Origin: Saururus chinensis
Lineage: Eukaryota; Streptophyta; Magnoliopsida; Piperales; Saururaceae
NCBI GenBank assembly: GCA_035235625.1
Contig: CP141150.1
Span: 8,804,001-8,868,000 of the forward strand
DNA length: 64,000 bases
Direction of reading: 5' to 3'
Position 1 is the first letter of the stretch. Every line of letters begins with the position of its first letter. Under the pieces are notes generated by a model that was not told where the DNA came from, ran no database searches, and saw only the letters and a program-made list of their open reading frames with translations. Shown here piece after piece: positions 1 to 9,720 of the stretch. Made by a program: the position numbers and the translations under genes.

Positions 1-775
1 AACACAACCAAATAACACATTTTTCCGATAGTGATTTACCCCCACAAATGGAGCACAAATCATGTTATACTTGTTTGTACGATATATAGCATAAAAAATA
101 ACATCTCCAAAACATTCGTAGTCTAATTTTGATAATCCATCTCTCCAAAAAAAGTTAAACATTCGGTTTTCATCGTCAACCTTTACTACATAATAAAACA
201 TTTGCTCAATAGCCCGCTTTTGCTTAAAATGGTTCATGAAGCTCTAACAAACACCTCTTGTAATCAATTTTGCCTTTTCAACTTGGATAAAATTATGATA
301 ATCAATTTAAGTAAATCCAACATTTTGATAACCACCTACTTCATTTAACAAATATACATATGTCTTGTTTGCTCTTTTACCAACATCAACCATGAATTTG
401 ATGACACCCTTACTAGTATCATGTATTTTACGTGCAGACCTTAATAAATGCCTATGATTTAGTTCATCTAGTGGGTGATTATGCTCAATGATTAACTAAC
501 TAACTTCATATACATCATTTTCCACTATATAAATTACATAGGCCTGACAACCACAACTAGTGTCTATTTTCTATCTTTTTTACTTCACCAGGATCGGTAA
601 ATTCTCTAAACCCCTCTTTCCAACACACAAACTTGTGCCCAATAAGTTCACATGTACCTCTTTTATAAGTCCTTTGACTTTTTTGAACAGTAAATCCTTT
701 GTTATATGCATACTTGTTATACAAATCAAAAACCTCTTCTTCATTGCCAACAACCATCCCAACTTTCAACTCCAT
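1..775 (-). pseudogene. FAR1/FHY3-like (MULE-derived) transposase pseudogene, copy A, partial
   Basis: Read on the minus strand, the segment starts with ATG and MELKVGMVVGNEEEVFDLYN, then a conserved stretch with GHKFVCWKEGFREF. This is the N-terminal FAR1 DNA-binding region (a WRKY-GCM1-type zinc finger). The finger continues near 420-530 with an EHNH-type motif, and further left come weak remains of the MULE transposase core. The reading frame is broken: there is a stop after the first exon-like block (about 557) and in-frame stops where copy B reads SRLITEHNH. The rest lies outside the window. Members of this family are either Mutator-like transposases or domesticated light-signalling factors; this one is dead. 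Confidence 0.8.
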
Positions 776-2538
776 TTCCTCACTTTGGCTAGTAAAAAAA
801 TATCAGGTACTTTGGCATTATTCTTATCATAGTTTTTTCCATTAATACAATTGTCACTAAATTCTAAACATATTTCTTTTCCTTTATGTGATACCATTTT
901 TGAATTTTTAACAAAAACTACAATATCAATATTATACATTAGTTATATAATACTTATGCATATCATATATATATTCTACAAGTTGTTAACTGAGGAGGAT
1001 ATATGCAGCCAATAAAACATAGACATTATGCAAATACACTTGTAATAAATCTTAAATAGAAGTCATATTTCATACACTCATAAGTAATAAATGTGCATTT
1101 TATCTCTAAACAAGTCAAAAGGCAAGCCTAAAATAGTTGAGCCTACCAACAGTACTCATGAAACTATCTAAAATAAATTTGATGTCTCCTTAAAGCAATG
1201 CACACAAAATAAAATATGCAGAACCCATCATCATTAAGGGTATCCTCATGGATAACAAGTCTAATAAACATATCACATTTAGATATAGGGATAAAAAAAT
1301 GATTATATATACCTGGATGGAAGAACAAGTTGAGGAATAAATGGAGCACAGGGAGTCTCCCTCTCAGCTACCAGCCGCTTAGCTACCTTAGGCTTCTGAA
1401 ACTCTCTCAAAATTTGTTTGAAGCATAGGATCTAGAATTTTTTTGTTGACCTGGATTTATTTTATAATATGTCAAAAGCTTTGATATCTTTTCTCCCTTA
1501 AAAAATGGAAAGAATGTCATCCAGCCATGTGTATAATACTTTTATAATTACTTCAAGCGGCTAGTGCAGAAAAATAAAAATAGGTAAATAAGTAGAAGTA
1601 GTATAAAATGAATGTTGTTGTTCCCAATATAAAAATAATAGTATTTTGCCATAGAGAGCTACCACGGAGGGTTTTACATAAGTCTATTAAATGGTAGGTA
1701 TAATAATGTGCCTCCTACCAACACTAAACATCAACCTTTGAAAGTATCGAAGTTCAGAAAAAATTGAAGTGAAAATGGAGGATGAGCTTGTATCATCTTT
1801 AAGAATCACATGCATTCATCCTATCCAGTAACTTTAATGAATAAATTCCAACTTCAGTTAGTCTTTAGCTTGTTTCTATCAAGTCCTATTGATGTGATTA
1901 TATAAATTCTAAACCCCCAAAAACATCTTAATCTTTTAGATGAAGAGTTAACTACTACACAGAACCACAAAGTTATGTCAACCAAATTCTTGATCCAAAA
2001 TGCAATTAACCCAACTTTACACACAAAGATTGTAATGTTGCTCTAATGCAAATCACCCATCAGCAGATAAGTCATATAAAATGACAATTCAATCTCGCAG
2101 ACAATTGCCAAGCTAGACAAGATTTATAAATGGACAAATAGTATTGCACGAACCTCTAAAGCCAAAAGTTCCAATCTATTCTGCGTGTTTTTGGCAAGAG
2201 GTCAATTAAATGTGCATTGTAACTATGTCATGTACAAGTGAAGTCTCACCATGTATTGGAGGATAACACTTTCCCGGATATGCACATCCCCTACTCTTCC
2301 ATAAATTCATTCATAAACACTAATGAACCATATTGTTTTACTCTTTATATCCTCCCACTACAGACTTGTCATGCTTTATGCCAAAGCAGACCGATTTCCT
2401 TGTTGCCAGCTTTATGTCTAAGTCTGACACTCAATATGTTAGGTTTATGCATTTGCTTTAACAATAAAACTAATTCCTTTTAGTTCAAATGCATTGTCAT
2501 TTGTATGGGTATATAACAAGTGGTCACTTTCAGGTCTC
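776..2538. other. Non-genic, AT-rich; no gene seen
   Basis: This region lies upstream of the FAR1-like remnant on its strand and is duplicated at about 36661-38440. I see only short open frames, which are not conserved between the two copies, and no recognisable protein. It is probably flanking or non-coding DNA of the FAR1-type element. Confidence 0.6.
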
Positions 2539-2975
2539 AATGGAAACTCATGCATGACATGCTCCAGAAGTAAAATACGTTGAAAAAACTTACCAATTAA
2601 AAGCTTGAAAGGCAAAGATCAGGAAAGGGCAAGGCGGATGGAATTGGGGAAGTGTACGCCAGATGTTGTCAACACCAGCCCAGTGGTTCTTTGGGGAAGA
2701 GGGGTTGGAGCAGTGTAGCCACTGGTGTAAAGATTTTGTCGGGGTTGATCGACCGCGGATGGAAGGAAGTAGGGAAGAAAGAGACCTATGTGATTAGTGT
2801 ATTTGTATGGCAAGTCTGCATGAAAACTCATGCATCGATATGCTCCAAGTAACATAAAAGGAAGAAACTCACCAAATAAAAGCTTGAAAGGCAAAGAGGA
2901 GGGGCGAGGAAGATGGAGTCGCTGATCGGCACCAGCACAATGGTTCTTTAGGGAAGATGAGTTGGAGCAGTGTAG
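2539..2975. repeat. Imperfect two-copy tandem repeat, unit about 280 bp
   Basis: The segment starting near 2539 (aaactcatgcat, tgctccaga, aaaagcttgaaaggcaaaga, ggttctttggggaag, gttggagcagtgtag) recurs from about 2819 with the same order of words. Both units end in a GA-rich stretch. The same pair is present in copy B at about 38441-38870, where a deletion shortens the first unit. Confidence 0.75.
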
Positions 2976-3074
2976 AAGGCGGCATGAACGTGGAGGGAAC
3001 TCAAGAAAAATTTAGGGTTACGGGTAGGTTTAGAGTTAAGCGGGAAAGTGAAAATTACTTTGACGGCACTCTTT

Positions 3075-3523
3075 GGGTCCGTTTGGGAGGCAAGTTTTTA
3101 AGCTTAAAAGTAATTTGTTTATGTTAGAAATCGCTTTCCCAACTGACAACCGTATAGAAGGGTTATTTAAAGGTAAAGTCTTTTCATGACAGAAACCATA
3201 TTTTGGGTCAATTAAAACCGAATTGACCTAAAATCTGATTTTTTCAAGAACTTAGGAAGTGAGTTCTTGAAGAAAGCGATTTAATTTTTAAAATGATGTG
3301 AAAAGACGTTATGCCCATTATTTCTTTTGTATAACTATTATATTGAAGGATATTTTTATTATTTTACATACAAAAATTAAAAGTGAGCTAAAATCTGATT
3401 TCCCTTTGAAATCATCCACTAAAATTTGAACTAAACATCTTTCATTTTTGCTTTTCTTTTCAAAAATCGATTCTAAAACAAATCTATTTTCTTTCTACTT
3501 AAAATTGTTTGCCAAACACCCCC
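3075..3523. mobile_element. MITE-like insertion with GGGTCCGTTTGG / CCAAACACCCCC ends
   Basis: The segment opens with GGGTCCGTTTGGGAGG and closes with TTTGCCAAACACCCCC, imperfect inverted ends of a kind common in plant non-autonomous DNA elements. The interior is AT-rich with no coding capacity. Another copy of the same element lies at 38954-39395. I did not identify a convincing target-site duplication. Confidence 0.5.
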
Positions 3524-3839
3524 TTTTATTAATGGAACTTAACTGTGTAGTGCCAAGTTTCATATAGGCTTGACCTGATGCGACTTGTTTCAAAGTGGTG
3601 AAATACACCAAATACGGGTTACAACGTGGTGTGCGATGCACACTGAAAAATTCCTCCCCTTAGGGTAGCGTTGGAGAATCTTGCATAGCATTTCGGGGTG
3701 TTCGGCAAACTTTGAATTGGGCATATCCATACATCTACTTCGACTATCACTCCAACCATATGTAAGAAATTTCTTATGCTACATAGGGGGACTTGGTGAG
3801 CTAAAATATATAAATTATTAATATGATGTCTAACCTTGT

Positions 3840-4335
3840 AACCAGTTACCACGGAATACAATAAAGGCTGGTTGGGTTGCTAGCTATCATGTTAAGAGCC
3901 CTATCGACTGAGAGATGGGTCTCTCTGACCCAAGGGTTGGTCGTCTGGCCTTATGGACTTATTGGAAAGAATAACTTTACGTGCACTTGGTTAAAATAAA
4001 GTGTTAAAATGTCTAAGTTGATTAAGTTGGATGTGTGTGTTGCAGTGTTGCGTCCCCCTCCAGTTAGCTAGCTTAAGGAGTATCCCAGCATATCAGCATG
4101 TCCATTTTTAAACAGGTTTTTTGCTTGGGTTTGCAGGATAAACCCTTGATCAAATGATATGAGGTCATGACCTTGACGAATAAGGCCGATTTACTTGGCT
4201 ATTTGGCCTTATGAGTGTTGTACGAATGGTTGCTGCATGAATGCCTCAGTAACAGTCAACCCTCAAGTTGGCTGCACTTGTTGATCTCAATAGAGCCATA
4301 CGCCTCATTGAATGACTGATCATAAAATAATTATC
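3840..4335 (+). repeat. Interspersed repeat family (partner inverted at 12695-13050)
   Basis: Words such as gctagctatcatg, ctggccttatgg, ttggaaagaat and cctccagttagctagctta occur here in this order. They recur in reverse complement at 12695-13050. The copy inside copy B lies at about 39715-40205. I see no protein and cannot assign a superfamily; an old LTR fragment is possible. Confidence 0.6.
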
Positions 4336-4384
4336 TCTTTAAAAATATGTTCATATATTAATATACACTATAAAATGCCTAAGC

Positions 4385-4610
4385 TATAATAAATAAAAAT
4401 TATAAAACAATCTCTCACTAAAACTTATTAAATATTTATATTTTACTTATAATTATAAGCGGATAATAATAAAATTATATTATAATATATAATATAATAT
4501 AATTTTACTATAAATTTATTAATAAATATAGATGATATAAGTCTTGGAATTATCCCATAATTTTTTACCGTCAACGGGGGAAATTAAGCGATGCGGAATT
4601 TTGCTCCCTG
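4385..4610 (+). repeat. AT-rich promoter-proximal repeat, copy 1 of 3
   Basis: The segment runs from aagctataataaataaaa through a TA-rich middle to gtcttggaattatccca and ccgtcaacgggggaaatta, then agcgatgcgg. The same sequence, in the same orientation, lies upstream of CYP89 gene 1 (10598-10795) and in copy B (40258-40480). In all cases it sits just upstream of a start codon, so it may supply or accompany promoter sequence. Confidence 0.8.
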
Positions 4611-4645
4611 GTGAAGCTTCACCAGGCCAACCAGGTGAAAGTTTG

Positions 4646-4653
4646 TGACGTCA
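4646..4653. promoter_or_regulatory. Palindromic bZIP-type site TGACGTCA
   Basis: A perfect TGACGTCA palindrome lies 11 bp upstream of a TATA box and about 120 bp upstream of the NTAN1 start codon. TGA-type and other plant bZIP factors bind such sequences. In copy B the equivalent reads TCACGTCA, breaking the palindrome. Function is inferred only from the motif. Confidence 0.4.
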
Positions 4654-4663
4654 GACCATGTGA

Positions 4664-4670
4664 TATAAAT
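4664..4670 (+). promoter_or_regulatory. TATA box upstream of the NTAN1 fragment
   Basis: TATAAAT occurs 100 bp upstream of the ATG at 4770, a plausible plant core-promoter spacing. It is conserved in copy B at the equivalent position. Confidence 0.45.
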
Positions 4671-4769
4671 GGCATTTGAGAAAACGCCCTTTCCGTAACT
4701 TCTTAAGCCTATTACGTCTTTATCACCTCTTTCTCACTCTCCCGTCTATTTTAACTTCTATTCAGAGCC

Positions 4770-5160
4770 ATGATTTTTGTTCGGGGAGTTCATCTTTCGG
4801 AATTGGCTCAAGTAACTTTAATTACTGTCTGTTGCTTCTCCTTTCAATCGAACAAATCTATTTATTTCTCTGGTGCTTGCCTTGGTTTTCACGGATCTGC
4901 AGGGGAAAGATGATTTGGCTGCTCTCTTGGAGCACTTTTTGCTAGTTGCATCCTCGAATTTGTTCGTTGCAAGACCAACGGTGAAGTTCTCAACTGCTGA
5001 ACAGTCCATTACATTGAATCCATCACAATTCAAGTGTGTGTACCTTTTTCAGAGAGAATACGCTGTGGTCGACCCAAACCTAGTTGAAGTAATCATCGCT
5101 CACTGTCATTCAAAAGTTTGTTGGAGCAGATGAGGCTACTACATGTGTTGGTCATTTCTT
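4770..5160 (+). pseudogene. NTAN1: N-terminal fragment of protein N-terminal asparagine amidohydrolase (NTAN1-like), copy A
   Basis: Exon 1 begins at ATG 4770 (MIFVRGVHLSELAQ) and ends at a GT donor (4812). Exon 2 follows an AG at 4902 and reads GKDDLAALLEHFLLVASSN through CVYLFQREYAVVDPNLVE to 5088. The next exon (from 5117) starts FVGADEATTCVG, which contains the ATTC block carrying the family's catalytic cysteine. NTAN1 deamidates N-terminal Asn to Asp in the N-degron pathway. The frame then runs into non-homologous sequence, so about two thirds of the protein is missing. The intron between exons 2 and 3 is reduced to 28 bp (5089-5116), too short for normal plant splicing. The truncation is present in both copies, so it predates the duplication. 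The assignment rests on motif recognition. Confidence 0.75.
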
Positions 5161-5512
5161 CTTCTTACTTGTATTTTTGCACCCTTTGTTTGATCTTTCC
5201 AGTGGTATTTGTTGCACAATATTTGTATCTGAAGTAATTGTAATTGCCTGTAACAGCTGCAAAGAGTTTCGTGTTGGAAACAGTATGAAGTATGAGAGGC
5301 AGGGGTTCTGCTATTATACATTGTCTTCATCAATCTGTGCCCTCTCTGTAACGCAAAAACGGCTTGGCGGCAGTAAATAGCTACTTCTTCCCATGCAAGC
5401 CAGGGTGAGCAGTTTCTCTCGGAACCTATCTTCATAGTCTTCAATACGCACCCCTGGTGTCAAACATGGGAACAGCGGCAGGGCTGTTATCTCCGCTGGA
5501 ATAGCATATTGG
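5161..5512. other. Unrecognised sequence between captured fragments
   Basis: A stretch nearly identical in both duplicate copies, with short open frames in several phases but nothing I recognise. It could be intron or exon sequence from the NTAN1 or SerRS donor genes, or a further captured fragment. It joins directly to the SerRS exon. Confidence 0.4.
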
Positions 5513-6015
5513 GCATCCCAAACTTATAGAGAGCTTGTTTCCTGCTCAAATTGTACTGACTACCAATCCAGAAGACTTGAAATAAGATATGGCCAGAAGA
5601 AGGTAAGAATTTTTTTTTCTTATTTCTTTTATTTAAGATTTTCTGTAAGCATTTGACCTGCTGACCATTTTTAATTAAATTTTAGACCAGGATAAACTTT
5701 ATGCAGTATCAAATTAACACTATTGTACATGGGAAAGCGTCCTTCTTGGAAGTGGAAAATCCTCCACTCTTGGAAGTTGTTAACTTCAAAATCTTATTTT
5801 CTTCCTTCTTGGAAACAAGTGAAGCAATATGCTCATCTGTTAAACTCTACCCTCACGGCTACTGAAAGAACCATATGTTGTATTCTTGAGAATTACCAAA
5901 AAGAAGATGGTATTGAGATCCCACAAGTGTTACAACCCTTTATGGGGCTAGTTTTCTTCCTTTCCAAAGCAAGGTTGTTACATAAACAAAAGAAAAAAAG
6001 GCCAAAGCTAAGGTT
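5513..6015 (+). pseudogene. C-terminal exons of cytosolic seryl-tRNA synthetase, copy A
   Basis: The first exon (5513-5602) reads [20 protein letters not shown] then IRYGQKK and ends at a GT donor. The second block (about 5811-6015) reads KQYAHLLNSTLTATERTICC, ILENYQKEDGIEIP, VLQPFMG, followed by a lysine-rich tail. These are the class II motif 3 region (LNSTLTATERT) and C-terminus of eukaryotic cytosolic SerRS, which charges tRNA-Ser. The N-terminal tRNA-binding arm and motifs 1 and 2 are absent, so no enzyme can be made. The fragment lies in the same orientation as the NTAN1 and PFK fragments. Copy B has an in-frame stop in the ILENYQ region. Confidence 0.85.
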
Positions 6016-6206
6016 TGCTTGGGTATTAAATCGTGAGAAAATTCAGATGATTCCGTCGTAATTCAGCTTAGAATCATCGGAATATCATTTGGATAGTGAA
6101 TCTAAAAGAAAATAAAAATTCGGACGATTAGAATCCGTCCTGAATCAGGAATCTCCTTGCGAAGAGATTCAGTCTATTCCGTAAAAATGCGTAAAACCGG
6201 AAACAC

Positions 6207-6736
6207 GTGCTATCGCGTATTTTCGGTCATTACCCCTCGCTTATCGATTCGCCCCCTTCTATTATCGTGATCCAAGCGTCTCCTTCCCTCTTCCCGAACT
6301 CCACCACGATCATCCCTTCCGCCGCCGTCAGCAATCCGCAGTCCCCGGCAGCAGTCCACCGTCTACTTCTGCCATCTCCCTCTTACCAAACTCCGTCTTC
6401 TGCGAGCATCTATCTGACCAAACTTTTTATCCAGTTGTCTCCCTCCCTCTTCCCAAACTCCACCCCGATCATCCCTTCCGCAGTCCGCTTCAACCATTTG
6501 CCTTCAGCAATCTGCCGTCCGCTTACGCCATCTCCCTCTTCCCAAACTACTTTATGTCTTCGGCGAGCACCTACCCGGCCAAACTGTAGCTCTCCCAGCG
6601 CTGCAGATCTACAAGGTTCTGGTCCTCTCCAGATCGCCCACGATTTCTTCTGGTAATCTCTTCGGCAGTTCAACAAGCGGCGCCCTTCTGCCAAACAAAA
6701 CAGATTGCGTCCTCGATCTGATCTGCTTCCAGAATG
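6207..6736 (+). other. CT-rich leader-like region ending in ATG at an exon border, copy A
   Basis: A GC- and CT-rich stretch with repeated words (ctccctcttcccaaactcca, atcatcccttccgc, ttcggcgagcatcta) arranged as two imperfect units of about 170 bp. It ends with an ATG (6734-6736) followed directly by gtaaca, as in a 5' untranslated exon whose start codon abuts the first intron. The open frame across it (6207-6656) is low-complexity and I do not call it a protein. It probably came from the 5' end of another captured housekeeping gene and could act as promoter or leader for the downstream PFK exons. Confidence 0.45.
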
Positions 6737-7244
6737 GTAACACCAATTTTTTTCCTTTTCTTCACTTCTAATTCAATTTCTCCCTTGCTTGCTTGTTTTT
6801 GGCCTTTATATATGTTGATTAGGGCGATTCCCCCAAATCACCATGTCATGTAAGAAATCAAATTTTTTTCACGATATGCATTCAAACGACCTGTGTTTTT
6901 CATTCATTTCTTCATAAAAACCCTCAGTGATCAGCGTTTTGTTTTGTTTTTACCATCATATATGGCCGATTTTTTTCAAAATCCTTAACATTTCCCATTC
7001 ATTCCCCCAAATTTCTCTGCATGTATTCAAATTTTTTTTCATTCATTTCGTCATTAAGCAGTGAGGGTAAACCGTGACTGATTTGCATTAAATTTATTTT
7101 TTCAAGATGTATGGCCTAATGTTTGGGCGAATTTCCCATGAATTCGGTAAAATATCTCTGTATGTAAAAAATTTAGTGGCTATCCAAAAGAATGTCAAGG
7201 GAAATTGTCTGATAAATTGTAGTGATTCTTGCTCACTCCAACAA
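6737..7244. other. Intron-like AT/T-rich stretch before the PFK exons
   Basis: T-rich sequence between the leader-like exon and the first recognisable PFK exon, with no coding homology seen. Copy B carries a 702-bp transposon inserted at the position matching 7107. The stretch continues open into the PFK exon from about 7107 ([14 protein letters not shown]), but those residues are not PFK-like. Confidence 0.5.
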
Positions 7245-8939
7245 GAAATTGTGCATGCACGGAGTGCATATCATGGTATTGGACTAGTTAAACTAATGGG
7301 AAGAAGTGGTGGTTTTATTGCAATGCATGCTTCACTTTCCAGTCGCCAGATTGATGCTTGTCTAATCCCTAAGGTGCATATATTTATAAGTTGGTTTTTC
7401 TCCCTTTATATTCGTTAATTCTTTAGCTAGGAACATCTTATTATTTACTCTAATTTCCCTATATTTCTTACAATCTTACTTACACATCTTGATTCTTTTA
7501 TATGCAGGTACCTTCCAATTTGGAGGGACCATATGGTGTCTTGCAGCATCTTGAACATCTGATAGAAACAAAAGGGTCAGTTGTGGCTTGTGTTGCAGGA
7601 GCAGGGCAAGTAAGTTTATTTCAATGATATTTATATCAAAGATTGTGCTTTCACCCAAATTTTATAAAAAAACCATATAAAAATAACGACGAAAAAGTTA
7701 CATTTGAGAATGCTTTGAAAATGAACATTTTGCATAAACCAGTCTCTTTGTGGGCATGGCTGAGGCTGCATGGAGTAGAATCACAATGATTCCGAAGAGG
7801 GTTTTTCTGTTTTGATAAAATGTTCTCCCTTTCCCCTGTTTTTTTGCCCTGTTGGTTTGGGGTGGGAAGTAGCAGGGAGGGATTGTTGTGGAGAAGTGTT
7901 TAAGACAGTTTTATCAAAACTCTAAGCATTAGTCATTAAAATGGTAGCAAAAAAGGCTTAAATTTCATCAGGGTCAGGTGAAAGTGGCCACACATCAGAG
8001 TTAACTAAAATGTGTTGACCACCTATTTTGGGGTCTCTCTTTCTATTTCCCTTAGTTCAGATCTCCATAGAACTCTCCAAGGGCCACCAGAACATAGAGC
8101 AGTTGCCTAAATTTCTCTAATGTGAACAGTAGGAGGAGATCACATGCTTTTGATGGGAAGCAAATAATCTAGTAACTGTCTTTTTTTCTATTCTATATTA
8201 AAAGTTTTATTTGTTTATGCACACTGACCTATTTGATAAACAGGATTTGCTAGCGAAGTCTGCGAAGGACACCTCTGGAAATGCAGTTCTTGGAGACATT
8301 GGTGTTCATATTCAACAGCAGGTAAGGTTCTCCATATGTCATGTGTCATCTATCTTTGAATGATACTAGTGTGAATATTCAGCTTTATGTTCCTTTATTC
8401 TCCATGTAGTCTTGAGCTGCTGATAAGCTTCTTCATATTTTTATGTTACTATTTTCAACTTATATTGACTTGAAACTTTTTAATGATCTTCATTTGTTGT
8501 GTTTTGTTTATGCTGCCACTTTATGTTGACCTATCTACTCGTCTTTAGGATTTTTAGATCAAAAGACACTTCAAGAGCACTGGTGTTCCCGCTGATGTCA
8601 AATACATTAACCCAACGTACATGATCTGTGCTTGTTGTACTAATGCATCAGATGCCATTATCTACACTGTTCTTGGGCAGAACGCTGTAAGGACATTATC
8701 TACTATATGCTATTTTTGTCCACCTTGAGATATTTAAGACAGGCCCATAGTTGATAGTGTTCTGCTTGTAGGTTCATGGTGCATTTGCAGGGTTCAGTGG
8801 GATTACAGTGGGCATATGCAACACCCACTACGGCTACCTTCCAATCCCAGAAGTTATCACCTCCCCAAGATACGTCGACCGAAATAGTCGAATGTGGCAT
8901 AGGTGTTTAACATCTACTGGCCAACCTGATTTCCTCTAA
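7245..8939 (+). pseudogene. PFK: C-terminal half of ATP-dependent 6-phosphofructokinase, copy A (five exons)
   Basis: Five exons with GT-AG borders give PFK sequence. Exon a (about 7245-7373) reads [20 protein letters not shown]. Exon b (7508-7609) reads GPYGVLQHLEHLIETKGS and VAGAGQ. Exon c (8244-8321) reads DTSGNAVLGDIGVHIQQQ. Exon d (8558-8686) reads KYINPTYMI and NASDAI. Exon e (8772-8939) reads VHGAFAGFSGITVGICNTHY, RMWHRCLTSTGQPDF and a stop. Plant PFK phosphorylates fructose-6-phosphate in glycolysis. The N-terminal half, including the GGDGT nucleotide loop and PKTIDND catalytic motif, is missing. The conserved AEGAGQ has lost its glutamate, and IDPTYM has become INPTYM. It is therefore a truncated remnant, although its exons and splice sites remain open. 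Confidence 0.88.
8168..8173. other. Empty insertion site of the 13-kb foldback element
   Basis: The intron between PFK exons b and c reads aatctagtaactg here without interruption. In copy B the same intron reads tagtctagt, then 13 kb of foldback element, then ttctactaactg. This gives a likely target TCTAGT, duplicated imperfectly (TCTAGT / TCTACT) on insertion. Confidence 0.75.
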
Positions 8940-8967
8940 TTCAGCCAAGAAGCATAAAGGCTCAACT

Positions 8968-9543
8968 CAGTAAAAGCAGAATGTGAAATTTGCATTTTGG
9001 ACAGAACATGTAAGATACTCAGAATTCTATATCCAGTTTGGATTTCTTACTGAAATTGCACTCAAATCATAAAAATATGAATACCTCAGTACTTGAAACA
9101 AACATGCTAATAATATTCATCGCAAAAAATTATTTGCGCAACTGAAAAGTCAGCTCCTGCATTTGTAACTAGTACTAATTTCGTAACAGCATTAGTACTA
9201 ACAAGTAACATTTCAGACTTACAAAAATAACTTTTTTTGTACATCATTACAATTTTAACAACAAGAACCAGAAAGAAGGCATTACTTTATGTGATTATAT
9301 GTGTGAGCCAAAACCTGCTCAGCTTCCAATACAATCAGCATAACAAGAATTGTAAAAGAAAGATAACAAAAGTGTCAGTTTTGAAGTTAACATTAAAATA
9401 AAAAATTGCATTAATGGATCCGTAGACCAAAATGCAACATTCATTGAGCCCATATATAACGGCATACAACGAGCTACAGGAACAAAAAATTTCTGTAAGG
9501 CTGTATCAATTAACTAGTTCTATCCAAAAATTAAAGCAGCATA
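8968..9543. other. Intergenic, nothing recognised
   Basis: AT-rich sequence after the end of the duplicated block. It has no counterpart in copy B and no coding signal that I can see. Confidence 0.5.
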
Positions 9544-9720
9544 GACCGATCATCTTTCTGTACCCATATAACAGGTCATTAAAATGCACCAAAATTCAAC
9601 AGAACATAATAGAGATTAGTGGAAAGCATAAAGGACCGATCATCTTCCTGTACCCATATAACAGGTCATTGAAATGCACCGAAATCCAACAGAACAGAGA
9701 TTAGTGGAAAGCATAAAGGA
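9544..9720. repeat. Two-copy tandem repeat, unit about 91 bp
   Basis: The segment from gaccgatcatctttctg to tagtggaaagcataaag is repeated immediately with a few substitutions (caccaaaattcaac becomes caccgaaatccaac). It holds no open gene. Confidence 0.85.

Larger units (their letters stand above)
1..8967 (+). repeat. Segmental duplication, copy A
   Basis: This block aligns collinearly with 35886-58569. The left edge of the window cuts it. Homology stops sharply after the end of the PFK fragment, at the shared sequence ctcaact (8961-8967 and 58563-58569). Relative to copy B it lacks a 702-bp transposon near 7106 and a 13-kb foldback element near 8170, so it is the less interrupted copy. Divergence is uneven: roughly several percent over the first 4.5 kb, but only a handful of differences over 7107-8170. 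Confidence 0.93.

Noticed and set aside
5139..5444. Minus-strand 101-codon frame opposite the NTAN1-SerRS interval
   Set aside because: No family resemblance, and it runs antisense to the plus-strand gene fragments.
6207..6656. A 149-codon Ser/Pro-rich open frame
   Set aside because: Low-complexity CT-rich leader with tandem units; the frame is not kept in copy B.
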